A stretch of 64,000 nucleotides of DNA from AC-51 sp036265325 (GTDB taxonomy: Bacteria > Actinomycetota > UBA4738 > HRBIN12): the NCBI GenBank assembly GCA_036265325.1, contig DATAPH010000029.1, positions 46,227 through 110,226 on the forward strand. The letters are read 5' to 3'. The position numbers and the translations under genes were made by a program. Numbering within the stretch: position 1 is the first letter of the stretch; every line of letters begins with the position of its first letter. Under the pieces are notes generated by a model. It saw only the letters and a program-made list of their open reading frames with translations. It was not told where the DNA came from and did no database searches. This document shows positions 19,365-26,860 of the stretch, piece by piece.

Positions 19365-21202
19365 GCGGTCGCCTCCCCGTCGAACAGGCCGAACGTCGCG
19401 ATCGCCGACTGAACCGCGCTCGCGGCTGTCTGGCCCAGCCCGCAGATCGACGCGTCCCGCATGACGGCAGCGACGTCGCCGAGGAGCGCGACTTCATCGG
19501 CGATCGAGCCGATCGTTCGGCCGATCACAAGTCGGTGTAGAGCCTCCTCCTGTCGAACCGTGCCGACACGACATGGCACACATTGCCCGCAACTCTCGTC
19601 TCGGAAGAAGCGCGCGATCCGCAGGCACAGGTCGACGAGGTCGGCGTCCTCGTCGAGGACCATCACGACGCCGGAGCCAAGCGTGTAGCCACCGGCGCGG
19701 GCGTCCTCGAACGTGAGGCGAGCGTCGAGCCGGTCGGGCCCCACGAACCCGCCTGCGGCTCCCCCGAGCAAGATGGCCTTGATCGTGTTGCCGCCGCGAA
19801 CGCCGCCGGCCGCCTCGATCACCTCGCTGAGCGTGACGCCGTGCGGATGTTCATACACGCCAGGCCGCGCGACGTGGCCGGACAGACAGAACAACCGCGT
19901 TCCGGTGGAGTCGGCCGTGCCCACCGACGCGTACTCGTCGACGCCGAGGTTGAGGATGGGAAGCACGTTGATCAGCGTCTCGACGTTGTTGATCGACGTG
20001 GGCTTGCCGAACACGCCGTGCGTCACCGGGAACGGCGGCTTGTTCCGAGGCTCACCGCGCTTGCCTTCGATCGAGTTGAACAGCGCCGTCTCTTCCCCGC
20101 AGATGTAGGCGCCGGCGCCGCGTCGGAGCTCGATGTCGAATGACCGACCGGGTCCGAACACACCGGCGCCGAGCAGACCGGCGTCACGCGCCTCTTCGAT
20201 CGCCTTCGACACCCGTTGCGTCGCGAGCGGATATTCGCCCCGGATGTAGAGATATCCCTGCTCCGCGCCGGTCGCGAACCCGGCGATGGTGAGCGCCTCG
20301 ATCACCGCGAACGGATCGCGTTCCATCACCACCCGGTCCTTGAACGTGCCGGGCTCCGACTCGTCGGCGTTGCAGATCACGTACTTCGGGGTCACGCGTT
20401 GATCCGCAACACCGGTCCACTTCACGCCCGTTGGGAACGCCGCGCCGCCTCGGCCCAACAGCTTCGCCGCGGTGACGAGTTGGATCACCTCGGCCCCGCC
20501 GAGCTCGAGCGCACGCGGCAGGGCCGTGTACCCGCCGAGCGCGCGGTAGCCCTCGAGCGACGTGGCGGAGGGATCGCCAACGCGGGCGAGCAACCGGTCT
20601 CCCGCGTAGACGGGCTCTCGCGGGACGCTCGTGTAGGCGACCGCGCCCTCGATCCGCTGGTCACGTATCGCCTGCATCACCCGCGGCGGACTCGCCGCGA
20701 CGTCTGTCAGGACGACGTCGTCACGCGACTCCCCCGCCCGCTGAACCAGCGCGGCGGGGGCGCGCTCGCACTGCCCGAGACACGGGCTCGAGACCACCAC
20801 GGCCTCCTCCGGATGCACGTCGCGCCGACATGCGTCGAGCAGCTCACGGCCTCCTGCGACACGACACGCGAGGTCGTCGCACACGTGAACCACGGTCGGT
20901 GCCCGTTCCTCGAGACTGAACATCGCGTAGAACGTCGCGACGCCATAGGCCTCCGCGGGCGGGACGGTCAGACGCTCGCAGACATAGTTGAGGCCACCCT
21001 CGCTGACCCACCCGACGGCGCCCTGCAGTGCGTGCAATGCCGGCAGCAGCAACGTCCGCCGGTCCTCGGGGGCGCGAGACACGCGAAGATCGGCCGAGGT
21101 CCGCGCGCCGCCCTCCCAACTCGTCTCGGGCGGACCGAGAAGTGCGTCGACGGCAGCTCGTTCGGCGGGGGCCGCCTCCGCCGTCATGAGGTGGAGATCC
21201 AC
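19361..21202 (-). CDS. NuoE-NuoF fusion, NAD(H)-linked diaphorase subunit of formate dehydrogenase
   Basis: 613 residues. The first part (to about 170) is NuoE-like, with thioredoxin-fold [2Fe-2S] ligands in HVCDDLACR and SPCLGQC. The rest is NuoF-like, with FMN/NADH motifs GRGGAAFPTGVKW and ESEPGTFKDR, and the [4Fe-4S] motif ESCGQCVPCRVGT. This subunit passes electrons between NAD and the Fe-S chain, so the formate dehydrogenase is soluble and NAD-linked, like FdsB or HoxEF-type modules. The start is a GTG 1 bp after the catalytic gene, with GGAGGT 12 nt upstream inside that gene. Confidence 0.92.
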   Translation of the reverse strand: MDLHLMTAEAAPAERAAVDALLGPPETSWEGGARTSADLRVSRAPEDRRTLLLPALHALQGAVGWVSEGGLNYVCERLTVPPAEAYGVATFYAMFSLEERAPTVVHVCDDLACRVAGGRELLDACRRDVHPEEAVVVSSPCLGQCERAPAALVQRAGESRDDVVLTDVAASPPRVMQAIRDQRIEGAVAYTSVPREPVYAGDRLLARVGDPSATSLEGYRALGGYTALPRALELGGAEVIQLVTAAKLLGRGGAAFPTGVKWTGVADQRVTPKYVICNADESEPGTFKDRVVMERDPFAVIEALTIAGFATGAEQGYLYIRGEYPLATQRVSKAIEEARDAGLLGAGVFGPGRSFDIELRRGAGAYICGEETALFNSIEGKRGEPRNKPPFPVTHGVFGKPTSINNVETLINVLPILNLGVDEYASVGTADSTGTRLFCLSGHVARPGVYEHPHGVTLSEVIEAAGGVRGGNTIKAILLGGAAGGFVGPDRLDARLTFEDARAGGYTLGSGVVMVLDEDADLVDLCLRIARFFRDESCGQCVPCRVGTVRQEEALHRLVIGRTIGSIADEVALLGDVAAVMRDASICGLGQTAASAVQSAIATFGLFDGEATA

Positions 21203-21203
21203 G

Positions 21204-23129
21204 CTAGGAGGCTACCTCCGCGCCGTGCCCGTTCAGCTTCTCCACACGGATCGCGGTCGCCTTGAACTCGGCGGTGCCGGACTTCGGGTCGGTCGCCTCG
21301 ATCGTCAGCCGGTTGGTCTCGACCTCGTCCGGGAAGTGCATCGTCATGAACGCGAGCCCTGGCCGAAGGGCGCTGGAGACGTGCACCGGCGCGACGACCT
21401 CCCCGCGGCGCGACGACACGAGCACCTGCTCGCCTTCGACGAGCCCGAGTGCCTCGGCGTCTTCCTGCGAAAGCTCGACCGACTCGGGACGTCGCAGCGG
21501 CGAGGTGTACGCGTTGGTCTGCACGCCGGTGTTGTAGGAATCGAGCCGCCGTCCCGTCGTCAGCCGGATCGGGAACTGCTCGGTCAGCTCGTCCACCGGC
21601 GGCTCATCGTCGACCACGCTGAACGGCGCCGGGCGCAACCGCTCGTCCGGATCCTCAGACCACAGGCGCGCGTGCAGGTACTGCGTCCCCGGGTGGTCGA
21701 CGTCCCAGCACGGCCATTGCGCGCCGCCCATCTGGTCCAGCCGCTCCCATGTCATCCCCTGGTGCATCGGCGAGAGCGACCGCAGCTCGTCCCACGCCTC
21801 GCGCGGCGTGAGGTCTCCCCACTCGTACCCGAGGCGCTTCGCGAGCTGGGCGATGATCCAGATGTCGTCCTTGGCCTCACCGGGCGGATCGAGCGCCTTG
21901 CGGACCCGCTGCACCCGTCGCTCGGAGTTGGTGACGGTTCCCTCGGACTCGAACGCCGAATTCGACGCCGGCAACACGACATCGGCGATCTCTGCGGTCT
22001 TCGTCATGAAGATGTCCTGCACGATCAGCGTGTCGAGGTTCTCCAGCAGCTTGGTCGCGTGCTGGCTGTCCGCCTCCGAGCTGACTGGGTTCTCACCGAT
22101 GCAGTAGATCGCGGTCAGCTCGCCCTCTTCCATCGCGTGGAACATCTCGCTGAGATGCCAGCCGTACCGCGGGATGATCTCGGTGTCCCACGCAGCGTTG
22201 AATCGCGCCCGTGCGTCGTTATCGCGGATGATGTCCTGGAAGCCCGGGAGCTTGTTCGGGATCGCGCCCATGTCGCCGCCGCCCTGCACATTGTTCTGGC
22301 CGCGCAGCGGGTTCAACCCGCTCCCGTACGTGCCGACGTGACCGGTCAGCAAGGCGAGGTTGATCAGCGCCAGGACGTTGTCAGTACCGTTGTGGTGTTC
22401 CGTGATGCCGAGCGTCCAGCAGATCATGGCCCGGTCGGCCTTCGCGTACCGGTGCGCGACCTCGCGGATCACCTCGGCGGGGATGCCCGTCACCGCCGCG
22501 CCGCGCTCGAGCGTCCAATCTGCCACGCTCTCGGCGTATTCCTCGAAGTTCTCCGTCCCCCGCTCGATGAACGTACGGTCGTGTAGGTCGCTCGCGATGA
22601 TCTCGCGGGCGATCGTGTTCGACAGTGCGACATCCGTGCCCACATCGATGCCCAACCAGAGATCGGCGAACGCCGCGGACTCCGTGCGGCGAGGGTCGAC
22701 CACGATCAGCTCGGTGCCGCTCTCGATCCCGCGCAGGACATGGTGGAAGAAGATGGGGTGCGCGGCGCGCGCGTTCGAACCCCACATCAGGATGAGGTCG
22801 GTGTGCTCGACCTCTTCGTATGAGCTGGTACCGCCACCGGCACCGAAGACGGTCGCCAGACCGGCGACCGAAGGTGCGTGTCAGGTGCGGTTGCAGCTAT
22901 CGATGTTGTTGGTTCCAAGGACCTGACGAGCGAACTTCTGCGCAACGAAGTTCATCTCGTTGGTGGCCTTCGAACAGCTGAAGATCCCCGCTCCCCAGCC
23001 GGGGTTGCGATCCATCGCGTGGCGCAGCCCCTCGGCGGCCCGGGCCAGGGCCTCGTCCCAGGTGGCGGTGCGCAGCTCGCCGTGCTCGCGAACCATCGGC
23101 TCGGTTAGCCGGGTCATCGTTGCAGACAT
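21204..23129 (-). CDS. fdhF: selenocysteine-containing formate dehydrogenase catalytic subunit
   Basis: 641 residues if the TGA at 22881-22883 is read as selenocysteine (residue 83). The frame runs NNIDSCNRT, TGA, then HAPSVAGLA, exactly the place of the catalytic Sec or Cys in formate dehydrogenases (E. coli FdhF has V-Sec-HGPSVAG). Both sides are one continuous molybdopterin oxidoreductase: WDEALARAAEGL, SCSKATNEMN before, and TDLILMWGSNARAAHP, PLRGQNNVQGGGDMG and the C-terminal MopB-binding domain after. A SECIS hairpin follows the TGA. The N-terminal Fe-S domain is missing and is found two genes downstream. The enzyme oxidises formate to CO2 (or reduces CO2) in the cytoplasm. Confidence 0.92.
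22850..22883 (-). promoter_or_regulatory. bacterial SECIS element after the in-frame TGA of fdhF
   Basis: On the minus strand the TGA (22883-22881) is followed by 10 nt and then a perfect 8-bp stem CGGTCGCC / GGCGACCG (22870-22863 with 22857-22850) closed by the loop GGTCT. A lower helix CACC/GGTG extends it across an asymmetric internal loop. The 18-nt distance from TGA to the loop and the GGTCT loop itself equal those of E. coli fdhF as I recall them. This is where SelB binds to insert selenocysteine. Confidence 0.88.
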
Positions 23130-23250
23130 CGATGCAGGCTCTCCTTCCTCCGGACGTTCGGATGTGCGTATCGTACGACCGGGTCAGCCGGCGTCGGGAA
23201 CGGCGTCTGGCGGACGTGCTGACCAACGTTCAGCTGCGAGGGAGGTGCTC

Positions 23251-23709
23251 ATGAAGCTCGCCGAAGCGCTCCAGCTCCGGTCCGACGTCCAGAAGCGGAT
23301 CCAACAGCTCCGACAGCGGATCGCGCTGAGCGCACGCACGCAGGAGGGCGAGCAGCCCGCCGAGGACCCGAACGCGCTGCTGGCCGAGGTCGCCGGGCTG
23401 ACCGACCAGCTCGAGTCGCTGATCACCGCGATCAACCGGACGAACGTCCGCACCGAGCTCGAGCCGGGCCTCTCGATGACCGATGCGCTCGCGCGGCGCG
23501 ACGTGCTGCACCTCCGGCGCTCGATCTGGGTGGAGGCCGCCGGGAATGCATCGGTCCGTCAGGACCGGTACTCACGCTCCGAGGTTCGGTTCATGACCCC
23601 GCTCGACGTGGCGGCGCTGCATCGCGAGGCGGACGAGCTGGCCAAGCGCGCTCGCGAGCTCGACGCCAAGATCCAGCAGGCGAACTGGAACACCGACCTG
23701 GAGGGCTGA
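23251..23709 (+). CDS. DIP1984 family protein
   Basis: A 152-residue, largely helical, charged protein starting MKLAEALQLRSDVQKRIQQLR. The region INRTNVRTEL-x(7)-MTDALARRDVLHLRR matches the DIP1984 family, sometimes annotated septicolysin-like. Coiled-coil heptads are likely at both ends. The ATG is fixed by GGAGG 5 nt upstream. It is divergent from the formate dehydrogenase operon across 121 bp. Function unknown. Confidence 0.8.
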   Translation: MKLAEALQLRSDVQKRIQQLRQRIALSARTQEGEQPAEDPNALLAEVAGLTDQLESLITAINRTNVRTELEPGLSMTDALARRDVLHLRRSIWVEAAGNASVRQDRYSRSEVRFMTPLDVAALHREADELAKRARELDAKIQQANWNTDLEG

Positions 23710-23737
23710 TCGGAAGTCGGTAGGTGTGGTGGAGAGG

Positions 23738-23816
23738 GCGTGACGCAACCGGCTCCCCGAGCCAGGCGGTTTCGGTCAGGGGCGGCCGATGCGGGTTCGA
23801 ATCCCGCGAGTGACGC
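23738..23816 (+). other. tRNA-like element or tRNA 3' remnant
   Basis: In the 215-bp gap between DIP1984 and tag, positions 23791-23807 form a canonical T-arm: 5-bp stem GCGGG/CCCGC with loop TTCGAAT. An imperfect outer stem (GCGTGACGC at 23738 with GAGTGACGC at 23808, two mismatches) encloses it and two other small hairpins (23747-23771 and 23773-23789). No acceptable 7-bp acceptor, D-arm or 7-nt anticodon loop was found, and there is no CCA. It may be a decayed tRNA or the 3' scar of tRNA-targeted integration. Confidence 0.3.
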
Positions 23817-23924
23817 ACGAAGCCCAGCACGGCGTACAGCTGCACGGGGCATCGGGCACCGAGCACGACCGAGCGTCGACTCGAGACCGCACCGAGGGTG
23901 GGAACGGGGATCTTCCGAAGGTGA

Positions 23925-24488
23925 TCAGCGGCCACCGAGCTCGCGATACCGGAAGCACGACGTGACGTGGTCGTTGACCAGGCCGACGGCCTGCATGAGG
24001 GAATAGCACACCGTCGGCCCAACGAACCGGAACCCCTGCCGCCTGAGCTCCTTCGACATCGTGCGCGACACGTCGGTCTCCGCGGGGATCGTGCCGACGC
24101 CGCGCCGCTTCCCGATCACGGGCGACCGGTTAACGAACGACCACAGCAGCTCGTCAAGCGACCCGTCGAGCGCCGCGATGGCCCGCGCGTTGGCGACGGT
24201 CGACTCCACCTTCAAACGGTTCCGCACGATCGAGGGATCGGTGAGCACGCGCTCGACCTTCGCCGGGGTGAATCTCGCCACCTTCGCGGCATCGAAGCCG
24301 GCGAACGCGTTCCGGTAGCCGTCGCGCTTGTACAGGATGGTCCGCCACGACAGACCGGCCTGTGCGCCCTCGAGGGTGAGCATCTCGAACAGGTGCCGCT
24401 CGTCGTGGCTCGGCACGCCCCATTCTTCGTCGTGATAAGCGAGGTACCGATCGTCGCCGAGCGGCACCCACGCGCATCGATCGGGCAC
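23925..24488 (-). CDS. tag: DNA-3-methyladenine glycosylase I
   Basis: 187 residues, the normal length of Tag. It starts VPDRCAWVPLG, where the Cys is one of the zinc ligands, followed by the diagnostic YHDEEWGVPSHDERHLFEML and GAQAGLSWRTIL. The C-terminal His and Cys (NDHVTSCFRY) complete the zinc site. It removes 3-methyladenine from alkylated DNA in base-excision repair. The GTG at 24488 is chosen over a longer frame because homology begins here and a TAGGCT hexamer lies 8 nt upstream. No SOS box is seen in front of it. Confidence 0.9.
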   Translation of the reverse strand: MPDRCAWVPLGDDRYLAYHDEEWGVPSHDERHLFEMLTLEGAQAGLSWRTILYKRDGYRNAFAGFDAAKVARFTPAKVERVLTDPSIVRNRLKVESTVANARAIAALDGSLDELLWSFVNRSPVIGKRRGVGTIPAETDVSRTMSKELRRQGFRFVGPTVCYSLMQAVGLVNDHVTSCFRYRELGGR

Positions 24489-24566
24489 GGTTCGGGAGCC
24501 TAGCCAGGTGGACCGGCATGCGGCCGCCGAGCCATGATGCGGCCAGATGTTGGAGGATGCACCGTG

Positions 24567-25412
24567 ATGCGCGAGCCCGAATCGATCCCCATCCACGAGA
24601 TCCCCGCTGAGCCGGGCCCGGCAACGGCGGACAGCGGCCCCAGCGCGACCGAGCGCGGCATCGACTTCCTGGCCGGGGTCGTCTCGTTCGGCGCCGGGCT
24701 CGTCGTCGCCGCGCTCGACGGCGGCGACGACACGGACGAGCGCACGGCAGGCGTCGCCGCGTTCGTGGCCGCAGGCGCAGGCCTGTTCCTAGAAGGGCTG
24801 CGTGCGGCGGCGCCGATGCTCGGTTCGATCGAGCGAACCGCCGGACCGAAGATCGGATCGACCGGTGCCGGCGAGACCGTCGGCGAGCTGCTCGACCACT
24901 GGCGCTCCAGCTGGGAGGACCGGCACGAGGACGAGCGGCAGCAGGTGGCAGACGAGCAGCTCCGCGCCACGTTCCAGCGCGCCGTCGACACCCTCCTCGG
25001 TCAGCTCGACCTGACCACCCTGGTGATCGACCACCTCGACATCCGGCGGGTGGCGGCAGGGGTCGACATCCAGGCGATGGTCGCGGATCTCGACATGGAT
25101 GCGCTGGTCGGACGGCTCGACATGGACCGCCTCCTGGACGGGATCGACATGGACCGGCTGCTCGATCGCATCGACATGGAGCGCCTCACTGCGCGGATCG
25201 ACGTCGAGGCGCTGCTGGACCGGGTCGACATGCCCGCGGTGGCATCGAGCGTGATCGATGACCTCGACATCCCGCAGGTGATCCGAGAAGCGACGGCCGA
25301 CACGGCATCCGAGGGCGTGCGCGACGTGCGCCTGCGCGGTGTCGAGGCGGACCGGGCGATCCGCCGCGCGGTCAACCGGATCCTCTCGCGGTCCAACGGG
25401 GACGCGCCATGA
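24567..25412 (+). CDS. protein with nine-residue Asp/Leu repeats
   Basis: 281 residues. A hydrophobic region lies at about 30-55, with a second weaker one at about 60-85. From residue 157 there are eight tandem 9-residue units of the form [L/I/V]-D-M-x-x-L-[L/V]-x-[R/G]. The C-terminus is helical and charged. GGAGG at 24552 fixes the ATG. The stop overlaps the RDD-family gene start (ATGA), so the two are coupled and probably act together in the membrane. Similar Asp/Leu-repeat proteins occur beside RDD genes in mycobacteria, but no function is known to me. Confidence 0.7.
   Translation: MREPESIPIHEIPAEPGPATADSGPSATERGIDFLAGVVSFGAGLVVAALDGGDDTDERTAGVAAFVAAGAGLFLEGLRAAAPMLGSIERTAGPKIGSTGAGETVGELLDHWRSSWEDRHEDERQQVADEQLRATFQRAVDTLLGQLDLTTLVIDHLDIRRVAAGVDIQAMVADLDMDALVGRLDMDRLLDGIDMDRLLDRIDMERLTARIDVEALLDRVDMPAVASSVIDDLDIPQVIREATADTASEGVRDVRLRGVEADRAIRRAVNRILSRSNGDAP
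25035..25250 (+). repeat. eight in-frame 27-bp repeats
   Basis: Eight consecutive 27-bp units encode nine-residue repeats beginning LD, VD or ID (for example LDMDALVGR, LDMDRLLDG, IDMDRLLDR, IDMERLTAR, IDVEALLDR). Units 2 to 6 share the most DNA identity. The period is constant, with no spacer, so this is a protein repeat and not a CRISPR-like array. Confidence 0.85.
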
Positions 25413-26005
25413 CCACGCGCGCGACCGGCTTCGACACCGTTCCGAAGGAGGCACGCCCGTTCCACGGGCAGGCTGCCGGCCTGGTCACACGGACGATCGC
25501 CAACGTCGTCGACGTCGTCGTCGTCGCCGGGTTGCTCGGCGCCTGCTACCTGGGGGTCTCAGGCGTGCTGTTCCTGCGACGCGGCGCCGGTTTCACGTTC
25601 CCGATCGTGACCTACCGGATGGCCTATCTCGTGGGCTTCGCGGGCTGGGTGATCTACATGACCTTCGGATGGCGCACCAATGGCCGCACCTACGGCGACC
25701 AGCTGCTCGGCCTTCGCGTCCGCAAGACGGATGGGGAGGACGTCGGGGGTATGCGCGCCCTGATCCGTGCACTGTTGTGCGGCATCGCACCGCTGCTTCT
25801 CGCATGGTGCGCCATCAGCAAGGACCAACGCAGCGTCCAAGACCTGATCGTCGGAACGCATGTGATCTACGACTGGGGCGGGTCGCGCCGGCGGCGCGTC
25901 TCAGACGACGCGGTCCGCGTGGGTGTAGACGTTGCACCGCCCGTCCCGGACGAACCCGACGACGGTCACGCCGAGCCGCTCCCCCGCGTCGACGGCGAGC
26001 GATGA
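25409..26005 (+). CDS. RDD family membrane protein
   Basis: 198 residues of the RDD family. R in FHGQAAGLVTRTIANVVD, the transmembrane helix VVVVAGLLGACYLGV, and later GRTYGDQLLGLRVRKTDG and RSVQDLIVGTHVIYDW are the family landmarks, with about three helices. RDD proteins are small membrane proteins of mostly unknown, sometimes transport-related, role. The last 35 residues lie in a 105-bp convergent overlap with fdhD and look unconserved. It is coupled to the repeat protein upstream. Confidence 0.85.
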   Translation: MTTRATGFDTVPKEARPFHGQAAGLVTRTIANVVDVVVVAGLLGACYLGVSGVLFLRRGAGFTFPIVTYRMAYLVGFAGWVIYMTFGWRTNGRTYGDQLLGLRVRKTDGEDVGGMRALIRALLCGIAPLLLAWCAISKDQRSVQDLIVGTHVIYDWGGSRRRRVSDDAVRVGVDVAPPVPDEPDDGHAEPLPRVDGER

Positions 26006-26737
26006 CGGCGCACTGACCGCGCTCACCACGGGGATCCCCGCGACCGCCGCCTTCTGCACGATCTCGAACGACGCACGACCCGACACCTGCAAGACGCGAT
26101 CCGACAGCGGGACGCGTCCGGCGAGCAGCTGTTCGCCGATGACCTTGTCCACGGCGTTGTGACGGCCGACGTCCTCACGGACCGAGAGCACAGACCCATC
26201 GGCGTCGAACAGACCGGCGGCGTGCAACCCGCCGGTGCGGTCGAACACACGCTGGGCTTCCCGAAGTCGGTCGGGCATCGAGACAAGCACGTCCGCGTCG
26301 ACCGTGAAGCCGGGTGGGACCACGTCGCACCGCACGACGATGTCGTCCAGCGACGCTTTCCCGCAGACGCCGCACGACGACGTAGCGAAGAAGTTCCGGG
26401 AGAGCTGCTCGGCGTCGAACGGGCGCGCGAGTGTCACCGTCACGACGTTGTACTGCTGTTCCTCGTCGTCGAGGTCGTCGCAGTAGGCGACACGGCGGAT
26501 ATCGTCGGAAGTCACGAGGCCCTCGGTGAACAGGAATCCGGCGGCCAGTTCGAAGTCGCCGCCGGGCGTGCGCATCGTCACGGCGACGCGGTGGGCTTCC
26601 TGACCCGGCCCTTGTGACCGGATCTCGAGAGGCTCCTCGGTCGCAAGCGCGTCGGCGCGCTCCGAGCGCGCGTCCCCGTTGACCGCGACCACGCGCACAG
26701 GGGTCACGTTGCGTCGAACCTCTTCGGGAGCGGCCAT
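25901..26737 (-). CDS. fdhD: formate dehydrogenase accessory sulfurtransferase FdhD
   Basis: About 278 residues. FdhD passes sulfur from IscS-type desulfurases to the MGD cofactor of formate dehydrogenase, an essential maturation step. The active cysteines are in TSSCGVCGKAS; RTPGGDFELAAGFLFTEGL and REDVGRHNAVDKV are the other conserved blocks. The ATG at 26737 has a CATACT hexamer 7 nt upstream and no Shine-Dalgarno, so a leaderless mRNA is likely. It is divergent from fhs across 123 bp and lies 2.8 kb from the formate dehydrogenase operon it serves. Confidence 0.92.
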   Translation of the reverse strand: MAAPEEVRRNVTPVRVVAVNGDARSERADALATEEPLEIRSQGPGQEAHRVAVTMRTPGGDFELAAGFLFTEGLVTSDDIRRVAYCDDLDDEEQQYNVVTVTLARPFDAEQLSRNFFATSSCGVCGKASLDDIVVRCDVVPPGFTVDADVLVSMPDRLREAQRVFDRTGGLHAAGLFDADGSVLSVREDVGRHNAVDKVIGEQLLAGRVPLSDRVLQVSGRASFEIVQKAAVAGIPVVSAVSAPSSLAVDAGERLGVTVVGFVRDGRCNVYTHADRVV

Positions 26738-26860
26738 ACCGCAAGTATGACGCTCCGAACAGCATGACCAGAAGTCAGACCGCCGGTCACGTTGATTCTC
26801 GGGGCGGCACCACGCTGCGCTAAGGTCCGGTGACCCCACCGTCGCAAGGAGTGTTCGCAC

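Noticed and set aside
22881..22883. TGA read as a nonsense mutation or pseudogene break in fdhF
   Set aside because: It is in the Sec/Cys active-site slot, is followed by a SECIS hairpin at the proper distance, and both flanks are intact.
23700..23830. Possible tRNA-Sec near fdhF
   Set aside because: No TCA anticodon in a CTTCAAA-type loop and no 8-bp acceptor stem could be formed.
25035..25250. Short regular repeats as a CRISPR-like array
   Set aside because: They are 27-bp in-frame units without spacers inside a coding sequence.
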